Below are positions 1 through 8,686 of a stretch of DNA of 64,000 nt, piece after piece; position 1 is the first letter of the stretch, and every line of letters starts with the position of its first letter. Below the pieces are notes generated by a model. That model was not told where the DNA came from. It saw nothing but the letters and a program-made list of their open reading frames with translations, and ran no database searches. This DNA is from Arthrobacter globiformis (GTDB lineage Bacteria; Actinomycetota; Actinomycetes; Actinomycetales; Micrococcaceae). Both the position numbers and the translations under genes were made by a program. The DNA is taken from NCBI RefSeq assembly GCF_030817195.1, contig NZ_JAUSYZ010000001.1, positions 3,658,001-3,722,000 of the forward strand, read 5' to 3'.

Positions 1-36
1 GGCGCACCCGCCGAAGACCTGACGGCGCACTACTGA
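1..36 (+). CDS. C-terminal end of an unidentified protein (partial)
   Basis: Frame 1 from the left edge reads eleven sense codons (ending AEDLTAHY) and then TGA. The composition suits the tail of an Arthrobacter protein, but the piece is too short to assign. It would converge on the HAD hydrolase that ends at 170. Positions 37-169 show no further gene. Confidence 0.3.
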   Translation, partial: GAPAEDLTAHY

Positions 37-169
37 TGCCTCAAGAAGCTGTGCAACAGTCGTCTAGTCATTCTGTGCGTCCAAAGCCGCCGTCAGCGCT
101 AAGGAGATTCAATCAGACGCAGGGCGCATTTCGTGCATCCGATTTCGCATGCCTCCTTACCGCCGCAAC

Positions 170-934
170 CTACTGTGTTGAAGACCCTTCATCCCATGGC
201 AGCGCCAGCAGTTCCAGCAGGGAGGCGATCTCCTGCCCCTGGAAATCCGGAGCCTGCTCCCCGGTGCGGTTCAGCCAGATGCCCAGCAGTCCTGCCGCCG
301 TCGAGCCCTCAGCGTCCAGGAGCCGGTTGTCCCCGATGTAGAGCGTGGAGGCAGGCGTGCTGCCGATGAGTCGGACTCCTTCGAGGTAAATTGCGGGGTC
401 CGGCTTGGGGACACCGACAGTATCGGTGCCCACGAGGAACCGGATGCGTTCCAGGCCGGCGCTGTCCAGCTTCACCCGCTGGTAGTCGTGCACGTTGTTG
501 CTCACGGCCCCGTAGGGGATGCCGGCCTGGTCCAGGGCGTCAAGGAACGGCGGGACGTCCTCAAAGGCGGTGACGTAGCTGGGCTGCAGCCGCGAGTACG
601 TGCTGAGCCAGTTGTGCGACTCCTCCCCCTCGCCCATTTCGACGCCGAAGTGGCCCAGTGCTGCTCGGCCCCGGAGCAGTCGCTGCTCGTTGAAGGTCAG
701 CTCGCCGGCGAGATAGCGGTCGTAGTAGTGGGTTGTCTCGTGCGTGAAGATCCGCCCCACCTTCTCCCACCCGGCCTGGTCCAGGCCGGGCAGGAGGTGT
801 TCGCTGGCGTCCCGCAGCGCCGTGGTCATGGCGTAGGCAAGGTCCACGAGGGTGTCGTCAATGTCGAATAGGACACCGCTGACCGCCCCGAGGCCACGGG
901 ACAGGACGGCGGTTTCCACTGCGGGGTGTGACAT
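170..934 (-). CDS. HAD-superfamily hydrolase
   Basis: This 254-residue protein has the four HAD motifs: DIDDTL near residue 24 (nucleophile and acid/base aspartates), VSNN mid-protein (motif II serine), the lysine in GVPKPDP (motif III), and IGDNRLLD (motif IV, Mg2+ binding). The helical cap between motifs I and II suggests a soluble phosphatase or haloacid-dehalogenase-like enzyme acting on a small phosphorylated molecule. The substrate cannot be read from sequence. Its ATG shares one base with the gltX stop (TGATG at 932-936), so it is probably translationally coupled to gltX. The length is normal for the family. Confidence 0.85.
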   Translation of the reverse strand: MSHPAVETAVLSRGLGAVSGVLFDIDDTLVDLAYAMTTALRDASEHLLPGLDQAGWEKVGRIFTHETTHYYDRYLAGELTFNEQRLLRGRAALGHFGVEMGEGEESHNWLSTYSRLQPSYVTAFEDVPPFLDALDQAGIPYGAVSNNVHDYQRVKLDSAGLERIRFLVGTDTVGVPKPDPAIYLEGVRLIGSTPASTLYIGDNRLLDAEGSTAAGLLGIWLNRTGEQAPDFQGQEIASLLELLALPWDEGSSTQ

Positions 935-2445
935 CAGCCGCGGAAAGCGCGGAGGCGCGCCAGGGACGATTCCTTGCCCAGGATGACCATGGACTCGAAC
1001 AGCGGCGGGGAGATCCGGCGACCGGAGATCGCGGTGCGCACGGGGCCGAACGCGAGCCGGGGCTTGATCCCCAGGTCCTCCACAAGCGCCTGCTTCAGCG
1101 CGGACTGGATGTTTTCGGCGTTCCAGTCGTCGATGGGCTCGAGCGCGGCCAGCGCCGCGTCAAGGACCTCGGTGACATTCTCCGGCAGGCCCTTCCGGGC
1201 GTCGGCGGCGACGTCGATCGCGTCGTCGGACTTGAACAGGAACGCCAGCATCTCCGGGGCTTCGCCAAGGAGGGTGATCCGCTCCTGGACCAGCGGAGCG
1301 GACTCCGTCAGGATTTCCTCCTCGCGGTCGGTGAGGATCTCCCCCACCAAGCCCTCGTGCCGGAGGTACGGGACCAGCCGCTCGCGGAAGACGGCAGGGT
1401 CCAGCAGCCGGACGTGTGTTCCGTTGATCGCTTCGGCCTTCTTGAGGTCGAAGCGGGCCGGGTTGGCCAGGACATCGTGGATGTCAAAGTTCTTCACCAG
1501 CTGCTCCACCGTGAAGATGTCCTCGTCGGCGCTCAGGGACCAGCCGAGCAAGGAAAGGTAGTTGAGCAGCCCTTCGGGGATGAAGCCGCGCTCCCGGTGC
1601 AGGAACAGGCTCGATTCCGGGTCGCGCTTGGAAAGCTTCTTGTTGCCCTGGCCCATGACGTAGGGCAGGTGCCCGAACTCCGGCATGTATTCCGCCACGC
1701 CCACCGCGTAGAGCGCGCGGTAGAGGGCGATCTGCCGCGGTGTGGAGCTGAGCAGGTCCTCACCGCGGAGAACGTGGGTGATGCCCATGAGGGCGTCGTC
1801 CACCGGGTTGACCAGGGTGTAGAGAGGAGCCCCGTTGGCCCGCACCACGGCGAAGTCCGGGACGGAACCGGCCTTGAACGTGATCTCGCCACGGACGAGG
1901 TCGGTGAAGGTGATGTCCTCGTCCGGCATCCGCAGCCGCAGGACGGCCTCCCGGCCCTCGGCCTTGAACGCAGCGACCTGTTCGTCGCTGAGGTCGCGGT
2001 CAAAGCCGTCGTAGCCCAGCTTCGGGTCCCGTCCGGCGGCGCGGTGGCGCGCTTCGATCTCGTCCGGAGTCGAGTAGGACTCGTAGATGTGCCCGCCCGC
2101 CCTGAGCTTGGCGATGACGTCCTGGTACAGCTCGCTCCGCTGCGACTGGCGGTAAGGCGCGTGAGGGCCGCCCACCTCCACGCCCTCGTCCCAGTCAATG
2201 CCGAGCCACTTCAGGGCATCCAGCAGCTGGTGGTAGCTTTCCTCGCTGTCGCGTGCCGAGTCCGTGTCCTCGATGCGGAAGATCATCTTGCCGCCGGTGT
2301 GGCGGGCGTAGGCCCAGTTGAACAGCGCCGTGCGGATCAGCCCGACGTGCGGGGTGCCCGTTGGTGACGGGCAGAAGCGGACGCGGACGGGCGTTTCGGC
2401 GGTGACGGCAGGAATGGCGGCAGGCGCGGCGGAGGGGGTAGTCAT
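934..2445 (-). CDS. gltX: glutamyl-tRNA synthetase
   Basis: This 503-residue class I aminoacyl-tRNA synthetase charges tRNA-Glu in the cytoplasm. The HIGH-type signature is PSPTGTPHVG near residues 26-35, and the KMSKS-type signature is KLSKRD near residue 270. An alanine-rich tail of about 20 residues precedes the first motif. In actinobacteria GltX is usually non-discriminating and also makes Glu-tRNA-Gln for GatCAB; that is family knowledge. It is followed with a one-base overlap by the HAD hydrolase gene. The order gltX, FAH-family gene, leuB, serA, ilvC-N-B resembles the Mycobacterium tuberculosis chromosome. Confidence 0.97.
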   Translation of the reverse strand: MTTPSAAPAAIPAVTAETPVRVRFCPSPTGTPHVGLIRTALFNWAYARHTGGKMIFRIEDTDSARDSEESYHQLLDALKWLGIDWDEGVEVGGPHAPYRQSQRSELYQDVIAKLRAGGHIYESYSTPDEIEARHRAAGRDPKLGYDGFDRDLSDEQVAAFKAEGREAVLRLRMPDEDITFTDLVRGEITFKAGSVPDFAVVRANGAPLYTLVNPVDDALMGITHVLRGEDLLSSTPRQIALYRALYAVGVAEYMPEFGHLPYVMGQGNKKLSKRDPESSLFLHRERGFIPEGLLNYLSLLGWSLSADEDIFTVEQLVKNFDIHDVLANPARFDLKKAEAINGTHVRLLDPAVFRERLVPYLRHEGLVGEILTDREEEILTESAPLVQERITLLGEAPEMLAFLFKSDDAIDVAADARKGLPENVTEVLDAALAALEPIDDWNAENIQSALKQALVEDLGIKPRLAFGPVRTAISGRRISPPLFESMVILGKESSLARLRAFRG

Positions 2446-2608
2446 AGTGGTACCAACTTTACCAACCGGGCAACGCTGCGCCGGCCGGGCCTGCGCCCAT
2501 AAAGACCGCGAACACCGTCGAAGGGCGATGCGACCTCTTCAAACAAGCCCAATAGGGCAAACATGGGTAATTTGGAGAAGTAAGCAAGCTGAGGATACTT
2601 TGGTGCGA

Positions 2609-2642
2609 GTGCCTCCGCGTTCCCCCAGACGCGGGGAGGCAC
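2609..2642. other. imperfect hairpin upstream of gltX
   Basis: GTGCCTCCGCGT at 2609-2620 pairs with ACGCGGGGAGGCAC at 2629-2642 apart from two extra Gs. It sits 8 bases from the perfect hairpin at 2651-2689, so two stem-loops are stacked between the tiny gene at 2722 and gltX. It could be part of a terminator or of the gltX leader. Confidence 0.5.
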
Positions 2643-2650
2643 CGACCATA

Positions 2651-2689
2651 GAAGAACCCCGCATCGGCTCACTGTATGCGGGGTTCTTC
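2651..2689 (-). terminator. perfect 14-bp hairpin, probable terminator of the tiny Cys-rich gene
   Basis: GAAGAACCCCGCAT at 2651-2664 and its exact complement at 2676-2689 enclose an 11-base loop. The hairpin lies 33 bases downstream of the stop of the small leftward gene at 2722-2889. It has no clear U tract, as is common in actinobacteria. Confidence 0.65.
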
Positions 2690-2721
2690 GCCGTCTTGGC
2701 GCAGAGCCTCCGGCCCGACTA

Positions 2722-2889
2722 CTATTCAGCCTTCGGGAGGTCTTCAGCGGCTTGCGCATCATGGGCCACAGAGGGTTTGGTCTCACTCATGTGAGCCTCG
2801 CACTCATCGCAAAATACGCCTTCTGCGATCACGCCGCAGCACTGGCAACGGTGCTCCAAGGCACCTGACCCAACAACATGCCTAATCAT
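2722..2889 (-). CDS. tiny cysteine-rich protein, copy 1 (putative zinc ribbon)
   Basis: This 55-residue protein reads MIRHVVGSGALEHRCQCC, then GVIAEGV, then FCDEC, then a 23-residue acidic tail. The spacing CxCC-N8-CxxC gives five cysteines and suits a small zinc-binding knuckle. I do not recognise a named family. A second gene at 25881-26027 encodes the same core (ALEHRCQCCG, VFCxEC) with exactly 14 residues before the first cysteine. That supports the ATG chosen here and shows this is a real gene. An in-frame TAA lies just upstream, so the start cannot move far. No strong Shine-Dalgarno site is visible. A perfect hairpin follows. Its function is unknown; a nucleic-acid or protein adaptor role is only a guess. 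Confidence 0.75.
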   Translation of the reverse strand: MIRHVVGSGALEHRCQCCGVIAEGVFCDECEAHMSETKPSVAHDAQAAEDLPKAE

Positions 2890-3066
2890 GATTTAACGGT
2901 AGAACCGCAACCTGGGAATTGACCCGGGTTCATCCGAGAGGAAGCGGCAACTACGGTGCGGGCCGCTCACTCAACCGCGCTGCCTGCTCGCGCGAGACCC
3001 AACTCTGCCGATGTGCCGACTCAATCCGCACGGGAAGCATGACGGAATGTTCAACTGTGGTGCGCG

Positions 3067-3843
3067 CTAGCGGCGGACTACGGGGTTCGACAGGCGGCCG
3101 ATGCCCTCGATCTCCACTTCGTACCGGTCGCCGGCCTGGACGAGGCCGACGCCGGCCGGCGTGCCGGTCATGATGACGTCGCCGGGCAGCAGCGTGAAAG
3201 CGCTGGAGACGATGGACACCAACTCGCGGACGCCGCGGATCATCTGGGTGGTGCTGCCGTCCTGGCGGAGTTCGCCATTGAGCCGGCCCTTGATGGACAG
3301 GTCCTCGGGGTCGAGTTCGGTTTCGATCCACGGGCCAAGCGGCGCGGACGTATCGAAGCCCTTGGCGCGCGCCCACTGGAGGTCTGTCTTTTGGACGTCC
3401 CGGGCGGTGAGGTCGTTGCCGCAGGTGTATCCGAAGATCACGTCGTCGGCACGCTCCTCCGGCACGTCCTTGCAGATGCGGCCGATGACGACGCACAGCT
3501 CCGCCTCGAACGAGACCTCCTCGGAGAACTCCGGCAGGACGACGGGATCGTTTGGACCCACTACGGAGGTGTTCGGCTTCAGGAACAGCAGCGGCTGCTG
3601 GGGAACCTCATTGCCGAGTTCGTGGGCGTGCTCCACAAAGTTGCGCCCGACGCCGATCACCTTGCTGCGCGGAATGATGGGCGCCAGCAGGCGGACATCC
3701 TCCAGCTTGTGCCGCACGGAGGTGCGTTCCACACCATTGAAGAATGGATCGCCGTTGATGACAGTGATTTCCTCACTGCCGGGCTGGCCTTCAACAACGC
3801 CGTAAAGGGGATCAGAATCAACTACAAACCGGGCAATACGCAT
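3067..3843 (-). CDS. fumarylacetoacetate hydrolase family protein
   Basis: This 258-residue protein has the FAH fold core. It shows GVGRNFVEHAHELG in the first half, the metal-binding acidic pair in SFEAELCVVIG, and GYTCGNDLTARDVQ followed by a C-terminal GTPAGVG loop. Family members hydrolyse or decarboxylate beta-keto acids such as fumarylpyruvate, acylpyruvates or oxaloacetate, with Mg2+ or Mn2+. The length fits the short FAHD1/YcgM-like type. The same kind of gene lies beside gltX in mycobacteria, so this is a core neighbour rather than part of an aromatic pathway. The exact substrate is unknown. Region 2890-3066 upstream of the tiny gene holds no other feature I can support. Confidence 0.88.
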   Translation of the reverse strand: MRIARFVVDSDPLYGVVEGQPGSEEITVINGDPFFNGVERTSVRHKLEDVRLLAPIIPRSKVIGVGRNFVEHAHELGNEVPQQPLLFLKPNTSVVGPNDPVVLPEFSEEVSFEAELCVVIGRICKDVPEERADDVIFGYTCGNDLTARDVQKTDLQWARAKGFDTSAPLGPWIETELDPEDLSIKGRLNGELRQDGSTTQMIRGVRELVSIVSSAFTLLPGDVIMTGTPAGVGLVQAGDRYEVEIEGIGRLSNPVVRR

Positions 3844-3861
3844 GGTCCCAAGCCTACAGTC

Positions 3862-4659
3862 TCAGTCCCTCTCCCTCAGGAGGCGCAGGTATTCCAGCTG
3901 CGCCGCCACGGAATTCTCGGCGGCGCGCCGGACGGAAGGGTCGACGTCGGCATAAACAACGCTGGTGACCTCGCCTACGGCGGCGTCCGGGCCGAGGCTG
4001 GCGAGGGCCGTCCGGATCTGGGCGAGCCGGTCTAGCCGGTGGTCCCGGTAGGCGCGGACCACCGCGTCGAGCGCCGGCAGGACGGGTCCGTGGGCCGGCA
4101 GGACGGTGGCAGGCCCCAGCCGCTCCAGCCGGTCGAGGGAGGAGAGGTAGTCGGCCAGCGTGCCGTCCGGGTGGTCAAGCACGGTTGTTCCCCGGCCCAG
4201 GATGGTGTCTCCGGTCAGCACCGAGCCGGCGGGTCCGTCAAGGGGCAGATGGAAGCAGACCGAGTCGGAGGTGTGCCCGGGGGTGGAAACCACGCGGATC
4301 TCCGTGCCGCCGGCGGCCATGGTCTCCCCCGGCTGCAGCACGGCTCCCCCGTGGCAATGCTCGGGAGCGGCGGCCCGGACGTGGGCACCCGTGATGTCAG
4401 CGAGGCGGACCGAACCGGCGGTGTGGTCCGCGTGCCTGTGCGTGACCAGGATCAGCTCCACGGGCCCGGCAGCCGCCAGCGCCTGAAGGTGCTCCTCGTC
4501 TAACGGACCCGGATCCACCAGCACCACGGCCCCGTGGCCAGGCTCCCCGACGATGTAGGAGTTGGTCCCCTCCAGGCTCATCGGCCCGGGGTTGGGCGCG
4601 AGGCGGAAACGCGTCAGCGGGCTGCTTCCGGTCAATGCAGTGGGGCTGTCCTGATTCAC
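3862..4659 (-). CDS. metallo-beta-lactamase fold hydrolase
   Basis: This 265-residue cytoplasmic protein carries the zinc motif THRHADHT, then STPGHTSDS and LTGDTILG (later metal ligands), and a C-terminal LPAHGP histidine. The pattern matches glyoxalase II-like or RNase Z-like MBL hydrolases (LACTB2 type), not a secreted beta-lactamase: there is no signal peptide. The start read here is GTG at 4659; no strong ribosome site is seen. It ends 18 bases before the FAH gene starts, so the two may be co-transcribed. The substrate is unknown; a thioester or nucleic acid is possible. Confidence 0.85.
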   Translation of the reverse strand: MNQDSPTALTGSSPLTRFRLAPNPGPMSLEGTNSYIVGEPGHGAVVLVDPGPLDEEHLQALAAAGPVELILVTHRHADHTAGSVRLADITGAHVRAAAPEHCHGGAVLQPGETMAAGGTEIRVVSTPGHTSDSVCFHLPLDGPAGSVLTGDTILGRGTTVLDHPDGTLADYLSSLDRLERLGPATVLPAHGPVLPALDAVVRAYRDHRLDRLAQIRTALASLGPDAAVGEVTSVVYADVDPSVRRAAENSVAAQLEYLRLLRERD

Positions 4660-4707
4660 AGACTCATTCTTGCACTGCTGCCAATGCGGATTGTTAGTGC
4701 GATGGCA

Positions 4708-7035
4708 TCAGAACACCCTCGCGGTGAGGTCCAGACTGTCAACCCTTGGCATGGCAAGCTTCAGGATGGTCAGGACCTTGCCGTCCGGGCCGACGTCCGG
4801 GGCCCGGACCGCGGACAGTGTTGAGCCCGCGGGGACACCAGACAGGGCGATGGTTATGGCCCTGCCGTCCCGGCGGAGCACCGCCCGGTTATGCCCCAGG
4901 CTGACTGATGCGTCGGTGACCCATTGCCAAGTCATATCCTTAGCCGAGTTCGCCCGAATCACGTCCTTGATGACCATGCTCGTGGTGCCGTGGGTGATGG
5001 TTCGGGTGGCTGTGGACGTACCGGGCAGGGCCTGCCGCAGATCCACCGAGGCAGCCGAGGTGGCCACACGCTTGACTGTGGCAAGTGCTCCGGCAGGCTG
5101 GTTCTCGCCGGTGAACGAAATTGTGGAGTGCGCGGAGGTCCCCGGCTTCCAGTAAGTTAGGCGCTGATCTGCAGAGTAGTAGCCGGGGGTGGTGTTCGGC
5201 ATGGTGCCCGGATCCACCGCCCACTGTATGCCGCGGCGGAAGAACGAGACAGTCCCCAGATCCCGGTGCGAATGGGGCAGTACGTTGGCGCCTCCTTTGA
5301 GAGTGGCTGTGCTGCCCGGCAGTTGCAGGACAGCAAGTCCGGTGTGCGGATAAATAGCCGAGCTCTTCGCAGGCAGGGTGCCCTGCGGTGTCCACCACCA
5401 CATCAGGTACGCGTCCGGCTTTTGCGCGAAACGTCCCGCCACCCACGCCGCGACGGTCGGGTCCTTACGCCTGTAAGCGTCCCAAGCCGGCATCAGAGCA
5501 CTCAGCTCGTTGGGCAGGGCATCCGCGAATGGGGTTGGCCGCCCGTCGGGGCCTGTGCTGTTCATTGCATACGCAGACACCTTCGACAGCGATGGCATGG
5601 CTATCGGTTGGGTCGTATACGCGTTCCGCATGGTCGCGTACAAGACCGCGATCGCCCGGCTCTGGTACGTCCAGTACCCCGGGCCCTCCTGCGTCCCGCC
5701 GTCGGTGGTGATCATCCGCAGCGCCGGCTGGACTGATACCAGTGACTCCTTGGCCAGAGCTGCCGCCTGTGCTGGCGAATTCTTCAGGAACACTGCCGCG
5801 GCAACGAAGTTAGCCGCGTTGTGGATTGCCGCCAGGTTGGTCGGTGACTTTATGAATGTATCCCGGTCAGCCAACAAGCATGTCTGGGGTCCGAGCCACC
5901 GCACTAGCACAACCTCATCGAGCCCCGTCAGCTTCACCCAGTCCGCCGCTGTTGAGGCCGCCATCAATAAATGCGAGGAAGCCAGCGTGGTCATATTTTC
6001 CGGGCCTGCTTCAAGAATCTTTTTCGCATCCGCTGCCAGCACGTTCCGCGCCGTCGTGTCGTCCCCCGAGAGCCAGCCGTAACCCAGCCGCGGCACGCGC
6101 ACGACATACGCCGCACGCAATTGGCCCAGCGTTAGCACCAGTTTTGATTCGTTCGCTGCGGACCGGAGGAGCTGCCCATGAACTGCCTTCGTGGCAGGAT
6201 CATTGGCGGCGCGGACCGCAGGCTTCGATGCCAGTTGCCGCGTCGTCGCAACACCTGGACCGTTGGCTGGCAACACAGGCTTGAACGTCGAGGCCGCGGA
6301 CGGCAGCGCACACCCGCCCGGGAACCCGACCCAGCCCGATACCGAGGGAATAACCCCGCTGTTGGTCTCCAGCTCCTTTACATACGAAAGTGACCGCAAG
6401 TCTGGTGACGCCACCGACCTCCCAAGAGCGCCCAACTGGCTGGCAACATCGGCTGACCATTGAGTACTGAAAGCACGAGCCCGGGCACTTGTCCCCCGGT
6501 ACTCGGTGCCTGAGATCAGGCCTGCCCTATACCTCGCCAAAGCTTTGGTGACAATAGTCTGGTGCTGCACGCGCAGATCCCTCAACACAACGAGTTGCCG
6601 CCCACTGCGCTTCACTGTGGCTGCACGGAGGGCCTCGGCGTTCATCTTCGCTGAAACCGAATCAAAGGCCAGTTGGGTGGCCGCAGCCGTCAGTTCGTCG
6701 CCCACGACCTCCAGGGAGGCCAAGCCAGAGGCGATCGCACTCTTTACTGCGAGTCCATTGGCTCGCGGCAACTGCGATATGTATTCGCGGGAGGCCTTGT
6801 AGTCGTTCGCCGCGGCGTACTGTTCCTGGCGCAAGGTTTCGCGTTGTGCGCTCAATGTGGCGGCGGAAGCATGCGGCGCAATGAGCCCAGACGCGGTCAA
6901 TGCGAATACTATGACCAAGACCAGACGGACGCCCAGGCTGTTGCTGCCGACACGGCGGAATGGGCCGCTCCAACCGGAGATGGCCCGTCGACCTCCATGT
7001 CGGCTGCTCTGTGAGCTGCCTGCCTGACTATGCAT
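4708..7035 (-). CDS. secreted heparinase II/III-like polysaccharide lyase
   Basis: I choose the ATG at 7035 because GAGGGGA lies 5 bases upstream and a signal peptide follows; the open frame extends to 7206. The product is 775 residues. A basic N-terminus and a hydrophobic stretch near residues 35-55 end in AHASA, a likely signal peptidase I site. Residues 60-220 look helical and are not recognised. Residues 300-540 resemble an alpha/alpha toroid lyase domain with NAANF (406-410) and DGGTQEGPGYW (445-455), where the tyrosine is the likely catalytic base. PHSHRDLG (587-594) begins the C-terminal beta domain typical of heparinase II/III. It probably cleaves an acidic extracellular polysaccharide. 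Base composition is clearly less GC-rich than the neighbours and it interrupts a conserved gene order, which suggests acquisition. Confidence 0.78.
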   Translation of the reverse strand: MHSQAGSSQSSRHGGRRAISGWSGPFRRVGSNSLGVRLVLVIVFALTASGLIAPHASAATLSAQRETLRQEQYAAANDYKASREYISQLPRANGLAVKSAIASGLASLEVVGDELTAAATQLAFDSVSAKMNAEALRAATVKRSGRQLVVLRDLRVQHQTIVTKALARYRAGLISGTEYRGTSARARAFSTQWSADVASQLGALGRSVASPDLRSLSYVKELETNSGVIPSVSGWVGFPGGCALPSAASTFKPVLPANGPGVATTRQLASKPAVRAANDPATKAVHGQLLRSAANESKLVLTLGQLRAAYVVRVPRLGYGWLSGDDTTARNVLAADAKKILEAGPENMTTLASSHLLMAASTAADWVKLTGLDEVVLVRWLGPQTCLLADRDTFIKSPTNLAAIHNAANFVAAAVFLKNSPAQAAALAKESLVSVQPALRMITTDGGTQEGPGYWTYQSRAIAVLYATMRNAYTTQPIAMPSLSKVSAYAMNSTGPDGRPTPFADALPNELSALMPAWDAYRRKDPTVAAWVAGRFAQKPDAYLMWWWTPQGTLPAKSSAIYPHTGLAVLQLPGSTATLKGGANVLPHSHRDLGTVSFFRRGIQWAVDPGTMPNTTPGYYSADQRLTYWKPGTSAHSTISFTGENQPAGALATVKRVATSAASVDLRQALPGTSTATRTITHGTTSMVIKDVIRANSAKDMTWQWVTDASVSLGHNRAVLRRDGRAITIALSGVPAGSTLSAVRAPDVGPDGKVLTILKLAMPRVDSLDLTARVF

Positions 7036-7405
7036 CGATATCCCCTCGCGTCCGCTGGTCGGGCTCAACCGAATAACCAGCCCCAAACTGGGCAGGCAGG
7101 GTGCTACAAAGGACGACACATCGACGGGATCACGATAAGAGGCACTGCTACATTCCCGGACACGGGTGATCGCCCAATGAACTGGACCCGTAGCGTATGA
7201 GACCACTACGCACCTGCATTTAGTTATGTCCTAGGAATTTCAAGGCTATGCAGGGAAAAGGGATTTCACCCGAGTGCCGACTACTCGAATTTCTGAACGC
7301 GAAGCGGGAGACTACGCAAGTAGTACCTGAAAAGATGTGAGGCCTCGTTGCACGACTACTCGTTTTCTGCGTAAGGCCAATCCGGCGCAGTGCCGATTAA
7401 CCCCC
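7036..7405. other. intergenic region with lower GC
   Basis: There is no convincing protein gene. It contains the ribosome site and presumably the promoter of the heparinase-like gene. The segment 7270-7400 contains short ACTACTCG and TACGCAAGTAGTA-type repeats. The rightward-oriented terminator at 7406 has no protein gene in front of it on the + strand, so a small + strand RNA is possible. Confidence 0.4.
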
Positions 7406-7453
7406 GACGGCGGCCCCCACGCAATGTGGGGAGCCGCCGTCGTTCGCTTTTTT
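7406..7453 (+). terminator. strong intrinsic terminator oriented rightward
   Basis: GACGGCGGC plus CCCCAC (7406-7420) pairs with GTGGGG and GCCGCCGTC (7426-7441) around one bulged A, with loop GCAAT. TTCGCTTTTTT follows on the + strand. On the - strand the hairpin could also end ilvE transcripts, but the U tract there is poor. Confidence 0.75.
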
Positions 7454-7473
7454 AGTTATATGCCCGAAGCGGC

Positions 7474-8586
7474 TCAGGCGAGCCGGGTCAGCCAGCCGTG
7501 CTTGTCCTCCACGGTGCCGGTCTGGATCCCGAGCAGCTGCGCGCGGATGGCCATGGTGGTCTCGCCGGCCTTCGCATCCTCCGAGCCAATGAATTCCGTA
7601 GCGTCCTTCAGGACACCGATGGGAGTAATAACGGCGGCGGTACCGCAGGCAAACACCTCGGCGATGTCACCGGAGGCAACGCCGTCGCGCCATTCGTCCA
7701 GGGTGATCTTCCGTTCGGTGACCTCACGGCCCATGTCCTTGGCCACCTGGATGATCGATGAGCGGGTCACGCCCTCAAGGATGGTGCCGCTTAGCGCAGG
7801 CGTGACCAGGGAGCCGTCCTTCATGACGAAGAAGACGTTCATTCCGCCCAGTTCCTCAACGGCGTTGTCGTTGAACTGGTCCAGGAACAGCACCTGCTTG
7901 CAGCCGTTGGCCTCGGCCTCCTGCTGCGCGATAAGTGAAGCTGCGTAGTTGCCGCCGCACTTCGCAGCCCCGGTGCCGCCTCGGCCTGCCCGGGCATACT
8001 CGCGGGAAATCCAGATCGAAATCGGCTTGAGCTCCCCGCCGAAGTAGTTTCCGGCCGGCGAGGCAATGACGCGGAACGAGACCTCACGGGCTGCCCGCAC
8101 GCCCAGGAACGCCTCGGTGGCGATCATGAACGGGCGCAGGTACAGGGCCTCGCCGTCGCCGGCGGGAACCCATTCCTTGTCCGCCGCCACGAGTTCGCGG
8201 ATTGCGCCGAGGAAGTATTCGGCCGGAATCTCCGGAAGCGCGAGACGGCGGGCGGACTTGTTCATCCGGGCGGCGTTGGCCTCCGGCCGGAAGCTCCAGA
8301 TGGAACCGTCAGCGTGACGGTATGCCTTCAGTCCCTCGAAGATTTCCTGCCCGTAGTGCAGCACAGCGGCGGACGGGTCCAGCATGATGGGTCCGTAGGC
8401 CTCGATCCGCGCATCATGCCATCCGCCCTGGCCGCTGGCGTCGACCGTGTAGTCAACAATCGCAGTGTGGTCGGTGAAGTGGTCGCCAAAGCCTGGGTTC
8501 GCCAGGATGGCTGCACGCTCTTCAGCAGACTTCGGGGTGGCCGAGGGCTGCTGGGTGAATTCGACGCCATGGGCAGTCTGAGTCAT
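7474..8586 (-). CDS. ilvE: branched-chain amino acid aminotransferase
   Basis: This 370-residue fold-type IV PLP enzyme catalyses the last step of Val, Leu and Ile synthesis, transferring the amino group from glutamate to the 2-keto acids. The PLP lysine lies in AAKCGGNYAAS near residue 207. Other family blocks are ILHYGQEIFEGLKAY, LYLRPFM, and GTAAVITPIG near the C-terminus. The length is normal for the long actinobacterial form. GGAGG lies 4 bases before the ATG. It is followed leftward by the hairpin at 7406 and preceded by leuB, forming part of a spread-out branched-chain cluster with ilvC, ilvN, ilvB and ilvD. Confidence 0.96.
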   Translation of the reverse strand: MTQTAHGVEFTQQPSATPKSAEERAAILANPGFGDHFTDHTAIVDYTVDASGQGGWHDARIEAYGPIMLDPSAAVLHYGQEIFEGLKAYRHADGSIWSFRPEANAARMNKSARRLALPEIPAEYFLGAIRELVAADKEWVPAGDGEALYLRPFMIATEAFLGVRAAREVSFRVIASPAGNYFGGELKPISIWISREYARAGRGGTGAAKCGGNYAASLIAQQEAEANGCKQVLFLDQFNDNAVEELGGMNVFFVMKDGSLVTPALSGTILEGVTRSSIIQVAKDMGREVTERKITLDEWRDGVASGDIAEVFACGTAAVITPIGVLKDATEFIGSEDAKAGETTMAIRAQLLGIQTGTVEDKHGWLTRLA

Positions 8587-8686
8587 GGTTCCTCCACGGT
8601 CGGCTGCCTGGTATCTGAACGTGGTTCAGCGTCGGACCACGGCAGCGATTGGTAATTCAGGTCAAGCTTACGCCTGCTGGCGGAGG

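Noticed and set aside
928..2367. 479-residue open frame on the + strand opposite gltX
   Set aside because: It is the mirror of a certain gene. It lacks any known motif and follows from the strong GC bias at third codon positions.
2442..2786. 114-residue - strand frame upstream of gltX
   Set aside because: It crosses the perfect hairpin at 2651-2689 and overlaps the tiny gene in another frame. Its sequence is Arg/Pro-rich noise.
2919..2970. CCCGGGTTCATCCGA resembling a tRNA T arm
   Set aside because: The loop lacks the conserved A after the purine, and no acceptor or anticodon arm can be found around it on either strand.
7035..7206. N-terminal extension of the heparinase-like protein to 7206
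   Set aside because: The extension is not signal-like, and the internal ATG at 7035 has a strong ribosome site followed by a signal peptide.
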